In this document: in pieces, positions 37,140-46,151 of the stretch
Numbering within the stretch: position 1 is the stretch's first letter
Layout of the letters: each line of letters starts with the position of its first letter
From: a bacterium
GTDB lineage: Bacteria; Myxococcota_A; Bradymonadia; UBA7976; UBA1532
Assembly (NCBI GenBank): GCA_030427205.1
Contig: JAUHXC010000002.1
Location: 248,001 to 312,000, forward strand
Direction of reading: 5' to 3'
DNA: 64,000 bases
Translations under genes and position numbers: made by a program
The notes under the pieces: model-generated
What the model was told of the DNA's origin: nothing
The model's database searches: none
The model's input: only the letters and a program-made list of their open reading frames with translations

Positions 37140-38705
37140 ATGAGCGTGGTGCTCATCGTCCTCGTCGTCGGCCTGTTCGGGCTGGCGATCTATGATCTCA
37201 CCCAGCGCAAGCACGCGATCCTGCGCAACTTCCCGGTCGTGGGCCACGTGCGCTACCTGCTCGAGGCGGTCGGCCCCGAGCTGCGGCAGTACATCGTCAC
37301 CGACAACGACGAAGAGCGCCCCTTCAGCCGCGATCAGCGGCGCTGGGTGTACGCGTCGTCCAAGCAGCAGAACAACTACTTCGGCTTCGGCACGGACAAC
37401 CGCTTCGAGGACGCGCCGGTCTACCTGATCGTCAAGCAGAGCGCGTTCCCCCTCGAAGACCCGACCCCCGATACCCCCGGCGGACACGCCCTGCATCACA
37501 TCCCCTGCGCCAAGGTGCTCGGCGCGTGGCGCAAGCGGCCGAAAGCCTTCCGGCCGCAGTCGATCATCAACGTATCGGCGATGAGCTATGGCTCGCTGAG
37601 CTCGGCGGCGGTGCGCGCGCTCAACCAGGGCGCGCACGACGCCGGCTGCCTGCACAACACCGGCGAGGGCGGGATCTCGCACCATCACCTGCACGGCGGC
37701 GGGCTCGTCTGGCAGCTGGGCACGGGCTACTTCGGCGCCCGGGACGACGCGGGCGACTTCGACCTCGAGCGCTTCGAGCGGGTGTGCTCGACGAACCCGG
37801 TCCAGGCGGTGGAGGTCAAGCTCAGCCAGGGGGCGAAGCCGGGCCGCGGCGGGGTCCTGCCGGCGGCCAAGGTGACCGCCGAGATCAGCGCGATCCGCGG
37901 GATCCCCATGGGTCGGGACTGCGTCAGCCCGGCCGCGCACACCGCGTTTCGCGACGTCGACGGGCTCATCGACTTCGTCGAGCGGCTCGCCGACGCCACC
38001 GGGCTGCCGGTGGGCATCAAGTCGGCGGTGGGCGAGCAGTCGTTCTGGGACACCCTCGCCCGGCGCATGGCCGAGCGCGAAGAGGGGCCGGACTACATCC
38101 AGATCGACGGCGGCGAGGGCGGCACCGGCGCGGCGCCGCTGGTCTTCAGCGACCACGTCTCGCTGCCGTTCTTCCAGGGGTTCCCGCGGGTCTATGCGGC
38201 GTTCGCCCGCCACGATCTGCACCAGAAGGTGGTCTTCATCGGCTCGGGGCGGCTCGGTTTCCCCCAGCGGGCGCTGCACGCGATGGCGCTCGGCTGCGAC
38301 ATGGTCGCCGTCGCCCGCGAGGCCATGCTGGCGATCGGCTGCATCCAGGCCCAGAAGTGCCACAGCGGGCACTGCCCCACCGGCGTGGCGACGCAGAATC
38401 CGTGGCTGGTGCGCGGGCTCGATCCGACCCACAAGGCCGCCCGCTTCACCAACTACATCGCCGTCTTCCGCAAGGAGATCCTGTGGTTGGCCCACGCCTG
38501 CGGCCAGCCGCATCCGGCGCTGGTCGGGCCGACCCACCTCGAGCTGCTCGAGGCCGGCGGGCCGGGGCGGGATCCGATCGACGTCGCCGGCTACGACCGC
38601 ACGTGGCGCCGACTCAGCGAGGCCGACGAGGCGGCGATCCGCCGGGTGATGGCCGGAGAGCGCGCGGCAGACGACGCTGAAGACGACGTCGCAGAGGGCG
38701 CCTGA
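37140..38705 (+). CDS. FMN-binding glutamate synthase-family protein (stand-alone GltS domain)
   Basis: A 521-residue protein with one N-terminal membrane helix (VVLIVLVVGLFGLAIYDL). The rest matches the FMN/[3Fe-4S] alpha/beta-barrel of glutamate synthase: SIINVSAMSYGSLSSAAVRA, HNTGEGGISHHH, VEVKLSQGAKPGRGG, IQIDGGEGGTGAAP, and a cluster motif CIQAQKCHSGHC with Cys spacing 5 and 4. The glutaminase domain and the GXGXG helix of real GltB are absent, so it is probably an FMN oxidoreductase of unknown substrate. GGAGG precedes the ATG. It shares a palindromic operator with the divergent thiolase/TIR gene, which suggests a functional link. Confidence 0.92.
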   Translation: MSVVLIVLVVGLFGLAIYDLTQRKHAILRNFPVVGHVRYLLEAVGPELRQYIVTDNDEERPFSRDQRRWVYASSKQQNNYFGFGTDNRFEDAPVYLIVKQSAFPLEDPTPDTPGGHALHHIPCAKVLGAWRKRPKAFRPQSIINVSAMSYGSLSSAAVRALNQGAHDAGCLHNTGEGGISHHHLHGGGLVWQLGTGYFGARDDAGDFDLERFERVCSTNPVQAVEVKLSQGAKPGRGGVLPAAKVTAEISAIRGIPMGRDCVSPAAHTAFRDVDGLIDFVERLADATGLPVGIKSAVGEQSFWDTLARRMAEREEGPDYIQIDGGEGGTGAAPLVFSDHVSLPFFQGFPRVYAAFARHDLHQKVVFIGSGRLGFPQRALHAMALGCDMVAVAREAMLAIGCIQAQKCHSGHCPTGVATQNPWLVRGLDPTHKAARFTNYIAVFRKEILWLAHACGQPHPALVGPTHLELLEAGGPGRDPIDVAGYDRTWRRLSEADEAAIRRVMAGERAADDAEDDVAEGA

Positions 38706-38716
38706 GCGCCGTTTTT
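38697..38716 (+). terminator. Putative intrinsic terminator of the glutamate synthase-like gene
   Basis: GGCGC-CTGA-GCGCC followed by GTTTTT. The TGA stop codon (38703-38705) lies in the loop. The stem is short (5 base pairs, all G-C) but the T-run is one of very few in this GC-rich window. Confidence 0.5.
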
Positions 38717-38810
38717 CGCCGGCGCAGGGCGAGCCCCTTGCCCGGCGGCGGACGAGGGCCGATCATCCCAGCGCACGGGCGCGCGCCCGCACTCTCGATG
38801 GAGGTCTGCA

Positions 38811-39245
38811 ATGGCCGGCGATGACGACTTCTCGCTCGACGACATCCTCTCGGCGACCTCGGCCAAGGCGGTCGCCGAGGCCGTCGCAGAGGCCAGCGAG
38901 CGGGCCGATGAGCGGGCCCGCGCACGGGCGCAGCGGGCCCGCGACATGGACAGCCCGCCGCCGGCCGAGCCGGGCGACGACGGCATCGAGCGGCAACGCA
39001 AGCGCTACGCCGCCGATCCGCGAGACAACATCATGGGGCTCAAGGTGGGCGACGGGTTCACCTTCAGCGACAGCGGCGAAGACCTCGACGGGCGCTGGAT
39101 CGTCGCCAAGGTCGAAGGCAGCGTCGACGACCCGGAGAGCCGGGCGTTGGTGGCCAGCCGCGACGGCAAGAGCCCGCCCTATGCCCGCATCCCCGAAGAC
39201 GTCCTGCGCGAAGAGCTGGGGCTGGGGCGGCTGAAGCTCGGATGA
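38811..39245 (+). CDS. Conserved-type acidic cytosolic protein of unknown function
   Basis: A 144-residue soluble protein. The N-terminal half is acidic/Ala-rich helix (DDILSATSAKAVAEAVAEAS, then a charged coiled coil ADERARARAQRARD). The C-terminal half is a compact domain beginning MGLKVGDGFTFSDSGEDLDG and ending EDVLREELGLGRLKLG. No family was recognised. GGAGG lies just upstream of the ATG. Its stop overlaps the rhomboid start by four bases (ATGA), so it is probably made together with the protease and could be its regulator or substrate. Confidence 0.8.
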   Translation: MAGDDDFSLDDILSATSAKAVAEAVAEASERADERARARAQRARDMDSPPPAEPGDDGIERQRKRYAADPRDNIMGLKVGDGFTFSDSGEDLDGRWIVAKVEGSVDDPESRALVASRDGKSPPYARIPEDVLREELGLGRLKLG

Positions 39246-40390
39246 CCGACGCCGGCCCGACCGGAATCGTACGCGGCACGCCGGCGACCTGGATCATCAC
39301 GCTGGGCATCGGCCTGCTCTACGGGCTGCAGGTGCTGTGGGGCGGCCCGGGATCGGAGCCGCTGCTCGCCCGTATGGGGGCGCTGCACGGGGGATCGGTG
39401 CTCGACGGCCAGCTCTGGCGGCTGGTGGCCGGGGCCATGCTGCACCTCGATCCGGCCCATGTCGCCACCAACGCCGTCGTGCTCGTGGCCGTGGGCCGGC
39501 CGGTGGAGCTGCTGCTGGGCACCGCCCGCTGGCTGCTGCTCTTCGTCGGCTCGATCCTCGGCGGCACGGTCGCCAGCCTCGCCTTCACGCCGGGCATCTC
39601 GGTGGGCATCTCCGGCGGCTTGCTGGGTCTGCTGGCGGCGTGCGCGGTGCTGGCGCTCACCCGCGGCGATCATCTGCCCGCTCGGTTGCGCCTGCTGGTG
39701 CGCTCGGCGACGCTGCTGGCGTTGGCGGTGACGGTGATCCAGTCGATGCAGCCGGGGATCGACATGGCCGCGCACATCGGCGGGGCCATCGCCGGCGGCC
39801 TGATCATGGCGGTGCCGGCGATGCGCCCGGCCGAGCTGGGGCGGCGGGCGTCCGAAGAGCTGCGCATCGGCGGGGTCTTCGCCGGCCTCGTATTGGGCCT
39901 GGCCACGCTGCTCGGGGTGGCGGGCGGCGACGGCTGGGCGGTGATGGACGCGCCGAGCCTCTCGATGCGCAGCTGGGGCGGCGTTCGGCTGCCGATGCCG
40001 CAGCTCTCGCCGCGCGGGCTGGCGACGGTGAACGAAGGCCAGCGGGCGCAGCTCTTCGGTCGCATCGGCGATACCGCGGTGGTGGCGCTGGGGGTGCGCC
40101 AGGTCGCCGACGCCGCGGTGGCCCGGGACATCGTGCGGCGGTTGAGCCGCGAGTGGGTCACCGGCGCCCCGGCCGAAGGCTTCAGCCCCCTGCCCGACGG
40201 GCTCGAATCCGCCGCCGATCGCATCACCGGCCGCTTCGTCGGGCCCGACGCGCGTCAGCTCGAGGTGGCCGTCGTCGCGCTCGGCGACCGGGTGGTGCGC
40301 ATCGAGGTCGCCGCCCGGCGCGGCCATGGGCCGCAGTGGGCGGGCGTCGCGGCGCGCATGGCCGCCGAGGTGGTGCCGGCGCCCTTGTGA
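39242..40390 (+). CDS. Rhomboid-family intramembrane serine protease
   Basis: A 382-residue inner-membrane protein. Six or seven membrane helices occupy residues about 15-205. The catalytic Ser is in ISVGISGGLLGL (GxSG motif) and the catalytic His in DMAAHIGGAIAGG; an HLDPAHVATNAVVL segment corresponds to the HxxxxHxxxN region of TM2. The C-terminal 170 residues are a soluble, probably periplasmic or cytosolic, domain with no recognised family (LSPRGLATVNEGQRAQLFGR). Its targets are unknown. It overlaps the acidic-protein gene upstream, and a hairpin follows its stop. Confidence 0.9.
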   Translation: MTDAGPTGIVRGTPATWIITLGIGLLYGLQVLWGGPGSEPLLARMGALHGGSVLDGQLWRLVAGAMLHLDPAHVATNAVVLVAVGRPVELLLGTARWLLLFVGSILGGTVASLAFTPGISVGISGGLLGLLAACAVLALTRGDHLPARLRLLVRSATLLALAVTVIQSMQPGIDMAAHIGGAIAGGLIMAVPAMRPAELGRRASEELRIGGVFAGLVLGLATLLGVAGGDGWAVMDAPSLSMRSWGGVRLPMPQLSPRGLATVNEGQRAQLFGRIGDTAVVALGVRQVADAAVARDIVRRLSREWVTGAPAEGFSPLPDGLESAADRITGRFVGPDARQLEVAVVALGDRVVRIEVAARRGHGPQWAGVAARMAAEVVPAPL

Positions 40391-40397
40391 GCATCGA

Positions 40398-40416
40398 CCG
40401 ATCCTGATTGGATCGG
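40398..40416 (+). terminator. Hairpin after the rhomboid gene
   Basis: CCGATCC-TGATT-GGATCGG, a perfect 7-base-pair stem with a 5-base loop, eight bases after the rhomboid stop and before the MopE-repeat lipoprotein gene. No T-run follows, so it may be a Rho-linked terminator, a 3'-end stabiliser or an operator for the downstream gene. Confidence 0.4.
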
Positions 40417-40440
40417 GGCCGACCTTCCGGGGGGAATGCC

Positions 40441-43400
40441 ATGCTCCAGCGCGACCGATCCGCAGCGATGATCCGGTTTCTCGTATCGACCGGCCTGACG
40501 GGCCTGCTCGCCATCGGCTGCGTGCCGGGCAGCACCGGCGGCGGCTCGGGCGGATCGGGCGGCGAGCCCGCCGACGACCTGGGCCAACCCGACGCCGCGC
40601 CGATCGAAGACGCCGAGATCCCCGATCTGGCGCGGGTCGACGTCGGCGAAGGCTGCGAGCCCGGTGACGAGCTGTGCAACGGGCTCGACGACGACTGCGA
40701 CGGGGTGGTCGACAACGGCTTCGAAGGCGTGGGCGGCGGGTGCACCGTCGGCGAAGGCGCGTGCGCCGCCGAGGGCACCCGGGTCTGCAGCGCCGACGGC
40801 ATGGCCCTCGAATGCGACGCGACGCCCGGTCTGCCCGGCGATGAGCTGTGCAACGGCGTCGACGACAACTGCGATGGCCAGGTCGACGAGGGCTTCGAGT
40901 TCGGCCAGCCGTGCACCGCCGGTGAAGGCGCCTGCGCGGTGGAGGGCATGACCGTCTGCAGCGCCGACGGCGCGGGCGTCGAGTGCGGCGCCGCCGCTGG
41001 TGAGATCGCCGTCGAGATCTGCAACGGCGGCGACGACGACTGCGACGGCGCGGTGGACGAAGACATCGCCGAAGAGCCGTGCGAGACCGGCGCGTTGGGG
41101 GTCTGCGCCGCGGGCAGCACGGTGTGCGTGGGCGGCGAGACGATGTGCCAGCTCGTGATCAGGCCCGGAGACGAGGTCTGCGATGGCCTCGACAACGACT
41201 GCGACGGTGAGATCGACGACGTGCCCGGCCTCGGCGAGGCCTGCTCGGTCGGCGAGGGCCAGTGTGCGGCCGACGGGGTGACGGTCTGCGGTGACGCGGG
41301 CCTCGTCTGCGACGCCGAGCCGGGTGCGCCGGGCGAAGAGGTCTGCGACGGCGAGGACAACGACTGCAACGGCGTGGTCGACGACACCCCCCAGGTGGGC
41401 CGGGCCTGCGCGGTCGGCGTGGGCGCCTGCGCCGCCGCCGGCACCACGGTCTGCACGCCCGAGGGCATCGACTGCGACGCGGTGCCCGGCCGCCCCGTGC
41501 CCGAGGTGTGTGACGGGCAGGACAACGACTGCAACGGCCTCGCCGACGACGTGCCCGGCCTCGGCGACGCCTGCACCGCCGGCGTGGGGCTGTGCGAGGC
41601 CCGCGGAACGACGATCTGCGGGCCCGACGGGCCGACCTGCGACGCGGTGCCCGGCCGCCCGCGGCCCGAGGTCTGTGACGGCGCCGACACCGACTGCAAC
41701 GGTGTCGTCGACGATGCGCCCGGCGTCGGCGAGCGCTGCGTCGTGGGCGTGGGCGAATGTCAGGCGGCGGGCCAGCTGGTCTGCGGCGAGGGCGAGACGG
41801 TCTGCGATGCCCGCGCCGGTCGCCCGATCCCCGAGGTCTGCGATGGCCTGGACAACGACTGCAACGGCGTGGTCGACGACCCGCCGATCTGCTTCGAGCG
41901 GGAGAACTGTGCCAACGGCATCGACGACGACGGCGATCGCCGCGTCGACTGCGACGACGACGAGTGCGCCGCGGCGCCGAACTGCCTGCCCGCGCCCGGC
42001 CTGCGCGATACGGTGCTGCTGTGCGGCGACTCGCAGCGCGACATGGCGACGTTGATCGAGCCCGCCGACGGGCTGGCCTTCGCCGCGGGCTGCGCGCCCG
42101 ACGATACGACGCAGGCGATGCTGGTCAGCCGCTCGGGCGTCGCGCAGATCGACGCCCCCGGCTGGACGGGCTATGTGAGCCGCGGCGGGCGGATCATCAC
42201 CGAGTTCAGCGGATCGGACGATGTCTACAACGCGCTCTTCGGCCTCGGTGTCGTCGAAGGCGGGCAGTCCGGCGCGTGTACGGACAACGTCAACCCGGCC
42301 TTCCGCCTCAACGAGGGCGACGGCTTCTGGCAGGCCAATGGCGCCCTGCCCCTGACGGCCGAGGGCGATACGGGCTGCGGGCGCGACATGTCGGCCTGGC
42401 CCGAGATCGTGCCCCTCGGCGGCCACACCCCCGGCGCGGTGCACCTGGCCTATCGCGATCTCGACGCGGGCCGGGTCTATCTCGTCGAAGGCGACTGGCA
42501 GGACGGGGGCGCGCCCAACGGGCGCCTCTTCACCGACGCGACCCGCGACCTGCTGCGCTACATGATCCTCGGCCCGGCCGGCGCGCCGCAACAGGTGGGC
42601 AGCTTCCAGGTCGGCGACGGCCCGCAGTGGAGGGGCGGCGAGGCGCTGGCCCTGTCGTGCATCGAGGCCTGCGCCCGGATCTTTGGCGGGGTCGCGGCGC
42701 AGTATGGCTGCTCGACGGTCGACGGCGAGTACAACGGCCAGGCGTTCGTGACCGGCTACGCCGACAGCGACTTCTGTCAGGGTGAGGGCGTCGCCGAGGA
42801 CTTCGTCGTGCCCGAAGAGGGCGCCGACTACAACTGCGGGGTCAACGGGTGCGCCTACTCGGCCTACGTCGACGACAACTGCGGCGACTCGACGAACTAC
42901 TGCTGGCGGGTCGGCGGAGGCGTGGCGCCCGACCCCGACCCCGACCCCGAGGCCAACCTCATGCTCTGCGGCACGAGCAGGCGCGCCGTCGCGGACTTCG
43001 CGCCGCCCGATACGCCGCTGCAGCTGGTCGATGGCTGCGTACCGGACGCCCGGACCCGCGCGCTGCTGGTCACCCGCGACGGCGCCGCGAACCTCGACGG
43101 GCCGGCCGTACAGCCCTGGCTCGAGGCCGGCGGGGTGATCATCACCGAGTACAACGTCAGCGACGAGGTCTACAACGCGGTGCTCGGCGCTGACGTGGCG
43201 CAGGGCGGCGGCAACGGCGGCTGCAGCGATCAGGTCAACCCGCCGGTGCGCTTCAACGAGGACGATCCGTTCTGGCAGGCCAACGGCGCGCTGCCCCTCG
43301 GCGACCCCAACGACGCGGGCTGCGGCTTCGACGTGTCGGCCTTCCCCGGTATCACGCCGCTCGGCGGCTGGAGCGCCGACACGGTCTCGCTGGCCTATAT

Positions 43401-43809
43401 CGACGTGGGTGTCGGCCGCCTGTGGTTGGTGGACATCGACTGGCAGGACGCCAACGGCGGCTTCGGCGACGCCTCGCTGCAGCTGATGCAGTACATGGTC
43501 GGCTATACCCCCGCGGCCATCGCGCTCGGCGCCAATCAGGCCTATGGGCACCACGGCAACTGCGAGACCTTCAACGACTGCGGCGACGGGGCGACCTGCG
43601 CCGGCCTGGCGTGCACCCGCGCGGGCCACGGCGAGGCGTTGGCGTGGCAAGAAGGCCTCTGCAGCACGCTGGCGAACGGCCCGGTGCCCGACATCGTCTG
43701 CAGCCTCTTCACCAGCCCCGAACCCGCCAACCTCGACGAGGGCTGGGGCCCCTCGGCCGGGTGCGATATCCCGGTGGTCTACGACGTCCGCTGCGCGCCC
43801 GTGCGCTGA
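40441..43809 (+). CDS. Large MopE-type Asp/Cys-repeat lipoprotein with duplicated C-terminal domain
   Basis: A 1122-residue lipoprotein (FLVSTGLTGLLAIGC) with a Gly/Ser linker. Residues about 75-500 carry eight units such as CNGLDDDCDGVVDNG and CDGLDNDCNGVVDD, separated by Cys-rich spacers, plus one degenerate unit (CANGIDDDGDRRVDCDDDEC). Two related domains of about 190 residues follow, each starting LLCG or LMLCG and containing GRIITEFSGSDDVYNALFG or GVIITEYNVSDEVYNAVLG, FWQANGALPL and WQD; between them is a Cys-rich module. The role may be metal binding or adhesion at the cell surface. The ATG at 40441 follows GGGGGGA; an internal ATG 27 bases downstream would give an equally good leader. 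It is the second MopE-type locus in the window. Confidence 0.85.
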   Translation: MLQRDRSAAMIRFLVSTGLTGLLAIGCVPGSTGGGSGGSGGEPADDLGQPDAAPIEDAEIPDLARVDVGEGCEPGDELCNGLDDDCDGVVDNGFEGVGGGCTVGEGACAAEGTRVCSADGMALECDATPGLPGDELCNGVDDNCDGQVDEGFEFGQPCTAGEGACAVEGMTVCSADGAGVECGAAAGEIAVEICNGGDDDCDGAVDEDIAEEPCETGALGVCAAGSTVCVGGETMCQLVIRPGDEVCDGLDNDCDGEIDDVPGLGEACSVGEGQCAADGVTVCGDAGLVCDAEPGAPGEEVCDGEDNDCNGVVDDTPQVGRACAVGVGACAAAGTTVCTPEGIDCDAVPGRPVPEVCDGQDNDCNGLADDVPGLGDACTAGVGLCEARGTTICGPDGPTCDAVPGRPRPEVCDGADTDCNGVVDDAPGVGERCVVGVGECQAAGQLVCGEGETVCDARAGRPIPEVCDGLDNDCNGVVDDPPICFERENCANGIDDDGDRRVDCDDDECAAAPNCLPAPGLRDTVLLCGDSQRDMATLIEPADGLAFAAGCAPDDTTQAMLVSRSGVAQIDAPGWTGYVSRGGRIITEFSGSDDVYNALFGLGVVEGGQSGACTDNVNPAFRLNEGDGFWQANGALPLTAEGDTGCGRDMSAWPEIVPLGGHTPGAVHLAYRDLDAGRVYLVEGDWQDGGAPNGRLFTDATRDLLRYMILGPAGAPQQVGSFQVGDGPQWRGGEALALSCIEACARIFGGVAAQYGCSTVDGEYNGQAFVTGYADSDFCQGEGVAEDFVVPEEGADYNCGVNGCAYSAYVDDNCGDSTNYCWRVGGGVAPDPDPDPEANLMLCGTSRRAVADFAPPDTPLQLVDGCVPDARTRALLVTRDGAANLDGPAVQPWLEAGGVIITEYNVSDEVYNAVLGADVAQGGGNGGCSDQVNPPVRFNEDDPFWQANGALPLGDPNDAGCGFDVSAFPGITPLGGWSADTVSLAYIDVGVGRLWLVDIDWQDANGGFGDASLQLMQYMVGYTPAAIALGANQAYGHHGNCETFNDCGDGATCAGLACTRAGHGEALAWQEGLCSTLANGPVPDIVCSLFTSPEPANLDEGWGPSAGCDIPVVYDVRCAPVR

Positions 43810-43827
43810 GGCGACCCCGCCCCTGGC

Positions 43828-44541
43828 TCAACGCAGCGCAGCGAAGACCGCCAGCCCGACGCCGACGAACAGGGCGCCGACCTCGATGCGCCGGCTGACG
43901 CTGTCTTCGATGTGCCGGCGGATGATCCGCCCGAGCAGGTTGCCGGTGGTGATGGCCGCCGCGAGCCCGAGCGCTTCGACGATGGTGTGCAGACCCACGG
44001 CGCCGTCGAGGCCATAGCCGGTGAACCGCCCGAGGTGCATGCCGGTGGCGATGACCGCGCCCGTGCCGATATAGGCCGGCCCGGAGAGCCCCGCCGCGAG
44101 CAGGAGCGGCGCCACGAGCACCCCGCCGCCGCCGACCCCGGCGGTGATGAACCCGATGAAGACGCCCGCGGGCAGCATCGCCTTGCGCGGCACGGTGATG
44201 TCGAGCACGCCGAAGCTGCGCAGCAACGCCAGGCCGACCATCGCCGCCATCGCGCCATAGAGCACCGCCGCCGGCACCCCGTCGACCAGCGTCCCGCCGA
44301 TGACGCTCGCTGGCAGCGCCCCCACCAGCAGCGCGCCCGCGGTCCGCCAGTCGATCGCCTCGCGGAAGAGGCTCGCGCGGTGGGCGTTGCCGATCAGCAG
44401 CGCCGGCGCGCTCGTCGCCAGCGCGCGCCACGGATCCCACAGCACCGACAAGCCCAGGATGAGCACCGCGCCGCCGCCGATGCCGGCGACGGTGGTCAGC
44501 ATGCCCGCGAAGACCCCCAGCGACAGGGCGATGATCATCAT
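43828..44541 (-). CDS. TauE/SafE-family membrane transporter
   Basis: A 237-residue inner-membrane protein with about eight helices in two homologous halves: LSLGVFAGMLTTVAGIGGGA in the first and PAGVFIGFITAGVGGGGVLV in the second are the paired GxGGG signatures of the sulfite/organosulfonate exporter family. The substrate is unknown. The start is the first of tandem ATG codons behind GGAGG. It is divergent from a LysR-type regulator gene across 109 bases, the classic arrangement for a regulator and its target transporter, and convergent with the MopE-repeat gene 18 bases away. Confidence 0.88.
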   Translation of the reverse strand: MMIIALSLGVFAGMLTTVAGIGGGAVLILGLSVLWDPWRALATSAPALLIGNAHRASLFREAIDWRTAGALLVGALPASVIGGTLVDGVPAAVLYGAMAAMVGLALLRSFGVLDITVPRKAMLPAGVFIGFITAGVGGGGVLVAPLLLAAGLSGPAYIGTGAVIATGMHLGRFTGYGLDGAVGLHTIVEALGLAAAITTGNLLGRIIRRHIEDSVSRRIEVGALFVGVGLAVFAALR

Positions 44542-44613
44542 GCGGGCCTCCGGGTGGGACGGATTCATGCCGAACGGGCCCGCGGACGATCCCACGGGCG
44601 CCGAACGGCGGTC

Positions 44614-44623
44614 CAATCGATTG
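44614..44623. promoter_or_regulatory. Palindrome in the TauE/LysR divergent promoter
   Basis: CAATCGATTG, a perfect 10-base palindrome in a locally AT-richer stretch, 28 bases before the LysR ATG and 72 before the transporter ATG. Divergent LysR regulators normally bind such a site to repress themselves and activate the neighbour. Confidence 0.4.
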
Positions 44624-44650
44624 TTCTGAGGCCAACCATCGGCGAGACTG

Positions 44651-45544
44651 ATGGATATGCACGACGAACTGCGCCACTTCCTGCTGGTGTTGGAGCACGG
44701 CACCCTGACCGCCGCGGCCCGCCGGGCGCACCTGAGCCAGCCGGCGCTCACCGCCTCGATCCAGCGCCTGGAGGCGGCTTTCGGAGCCCGGCTGCTGTCC
44801 CGCGGGCGCCGCGGGGCCGAGGCGACGGCGAGCGGGCGAGCGCTGATCCCGCACGCGCGGGCCGCGCTGGCGGCGGTCGAAGACGGCAAGCGCGCGGTGG
44901 CCGAGGTCGAGGGCCTGCGCGGCGGCGAGGTGCGGCTCGGCGGCGGGGCCACCGCCTGCACCTATCTGCTGCCCGAGGTGCTCGCGCGGTTCAGGGCGCG
45001 ACACCCCGGCGTGCGCATCTCGCTGCGTGAGGGCTTCCCCGATGGGCTGCGGGCGCAGCTGCACGACGGCGTGCTCGACCTGGCGGTGGTCACCGGCGAC
45101 GACGGCGAGCTCTGGCAGCACGACGAGCTGATCCTGGTGGCGGCGCCCGGGGCCGCGGTCGACGGCGCGCCGTTCGTCACGCTGCTGCGCGGCTCATCGA
45201 CCCGGGCGCTGCTCGATCGCACCTTCCCCGGGGCCCGGATCTCGATGGAGCTCGGCGGCATCTCGGCGGTCAAGGGCAACGTGCGCGCGGGCATCGGCGT
45301 GGCGTTGATCAGCCGGGCGGCGGTGCAGTACGACCTGGACGTCGGGCGGCTGGTCCGGGTGCCGCATCCGGCGACGCCGATCCGGCGGCGCGTGGCCCTG
45401 TTGCATCGCGGGCTCGACCGCCTGCCGCCCGCCGCCGCGGCGCTGCGCGAGGCTTTGTTGGCGACGCGCCACGGCGCCGACCCCGTGAAGAAGAGCGATT
45501 CCGGTCCAAAAATCCGACGTGGAGGCCCCGAATCCCGTGAATAG
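44651..45544 (+). CDS. LysR-family transcriptional regulator
   Basis: A 297-residue regulator. The winged helix-turn-helix is at residues 5-65 (LTAAARRAHLSQPALTASIQ, RLEAAFGARLLSRG), followed by a linker helix and a periplasmic-binding-protein-like effector domain (LPEVLARFRARHPGVRISLR, GVLDLAVVTGD, NVRAGIGVALISRAAV). It probably controls the divergent TauE/SafE gene; the effector is unknown. Tandem starts (ATG GAT ATG) are both possible. Its 3' end overlaps the start of the Yip1-like gene by eight bases if the second GTG of that gene is used. Confidence 0.93.
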   Translation: MDMHDELRHFLLVLEHGTLTAAARRAHLSQPALTASIQRLEAAFGARLLSRGRRGAEATASGRALIPHARAALAAVEDGKRAVAEVEGLRGGEVRLGGGATACTYLLPEVLARFRARHPGVRISLREGFPDGLRAQLHDGVLDLAVVTGDDGELWQHDELILVAAPGAAVDGAPFVTLLRGSSTRALLDRTFPGARISMELGGISAVKGNVRAGIGVALISRAAVQYDLDVGRLVRVPHPATPIRRRVALLHRGLDRLPPAAAALREALLATRHGADPVKKSDSGPKIRRGGPESRE

Positions 45545-46130
45545 GTGGCAAGAAGGGCTGCGCACGACGCTCGGCGTGCTGCTGTGGCCGACGAAGACAT
45601 TCGAGCGGATCGCCCGCGATCCCCGACCGGGGGCGGCCCTCGGCACCGGTCTGCTGCTCGGCGCGATCTGGGCCGGATTCATGTCGTGGCTCGCCGCCGA
45701 GGGGCATCGACCGAGCATGACCCGCGGCCTGCCGATGCCCGCCGATCAGTACTACGCGGTGGCCGCGGTCTATCTGACGCCGCTGATGGTGGCGCTGACG
45801 GCGCTGACCGCGGGCATCGCCCACGGGCTCGCGCGCGCGCTCGGCGGACAGGGGTCGTGGCCGTCGACGCTGAGCACGGTCGGCCTTGCCTACGCCGTGC
45901 CCCTGCTGACGCTGTATTTGATCCCCGATGTGGTGGTCTACGCCGTCGCCGGACACGGCGCGCTGGCGCTCGTGGTGCGCTTCGGGCTGCCGCTGGCGGT
46001 GGCGGTGGTGACGCTGCGGGTCGTACAGGCGCTGCGGGTGGCGCATGGGCTCGGCCGGGGCCGGGCGCTGGCGGCAGCGCTGGTGGCGGGGGTGGTGCAG
46101 GCGGTGCCGTTCGCGCTGCTGGTGCGCTGA
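45537..46130 (+). CDS. Yip1-family-like polytopic membrane protein
   Basis: A 197-residue protein with about five membrane helices (TGLLLGAIWAGFMSWLAA, AVAAVYLTPLMVALTALTAG, LSTVGLAYAVPLLTLYLIP). The N-terminal WPTKTFERIARDP followed by a helix is typical of bacterial Yip1-domain proteins. Function is unknown. GTG at 45537 is preferred because GGAGG lies 11 bases upstream; GTG at 45519 is an alternative. It overlaps the LysR gene and is convergent with the cupin gene 21 bases away. Confidence 0.75.
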   Translation: MNRWQEGLRTTLGVLLWPTKTFERIARDPRPGAALGTGLLLGAIWAGFMSWLAAEGHRPSMTRGLPMPADQYYAVAAVYLTPLMVALTALTAGIAHGLARALGGQGSWPSTLSTVGLAYAVPLLTLYLIPDVVVYAVAGHGALALVVRFGLPLAVAVVTLRVVQALRVAHGLGRGRALAAALVAGVVQAVPFALLVR

Positions 46131-46151
46131 TGGCCCGAGGGCGCCGCGGGT

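Noticed and set aside
37140-38705. Glutamate synthase large subunit (GltB)
   Set aside because: Only the FMN/3Fe-4S barrel is present; the N-terminal glutaminase domain and C-terminal GXGXG domain are missing and no GltD gene is adjacent.
40255-43650. Minus-strand open frame of over 1100 codons opposite the large MopE-repeat gene
   Set aside because: It is the antisense of Asp/Gly/Cys-rich coding sequence in very GC-rich DNA. Its translation is low in complexity (Val/Ala/Asp/Gly/Arg), has no leader or motif, and the plus strand encodes clear lipoprotein and repeat features.
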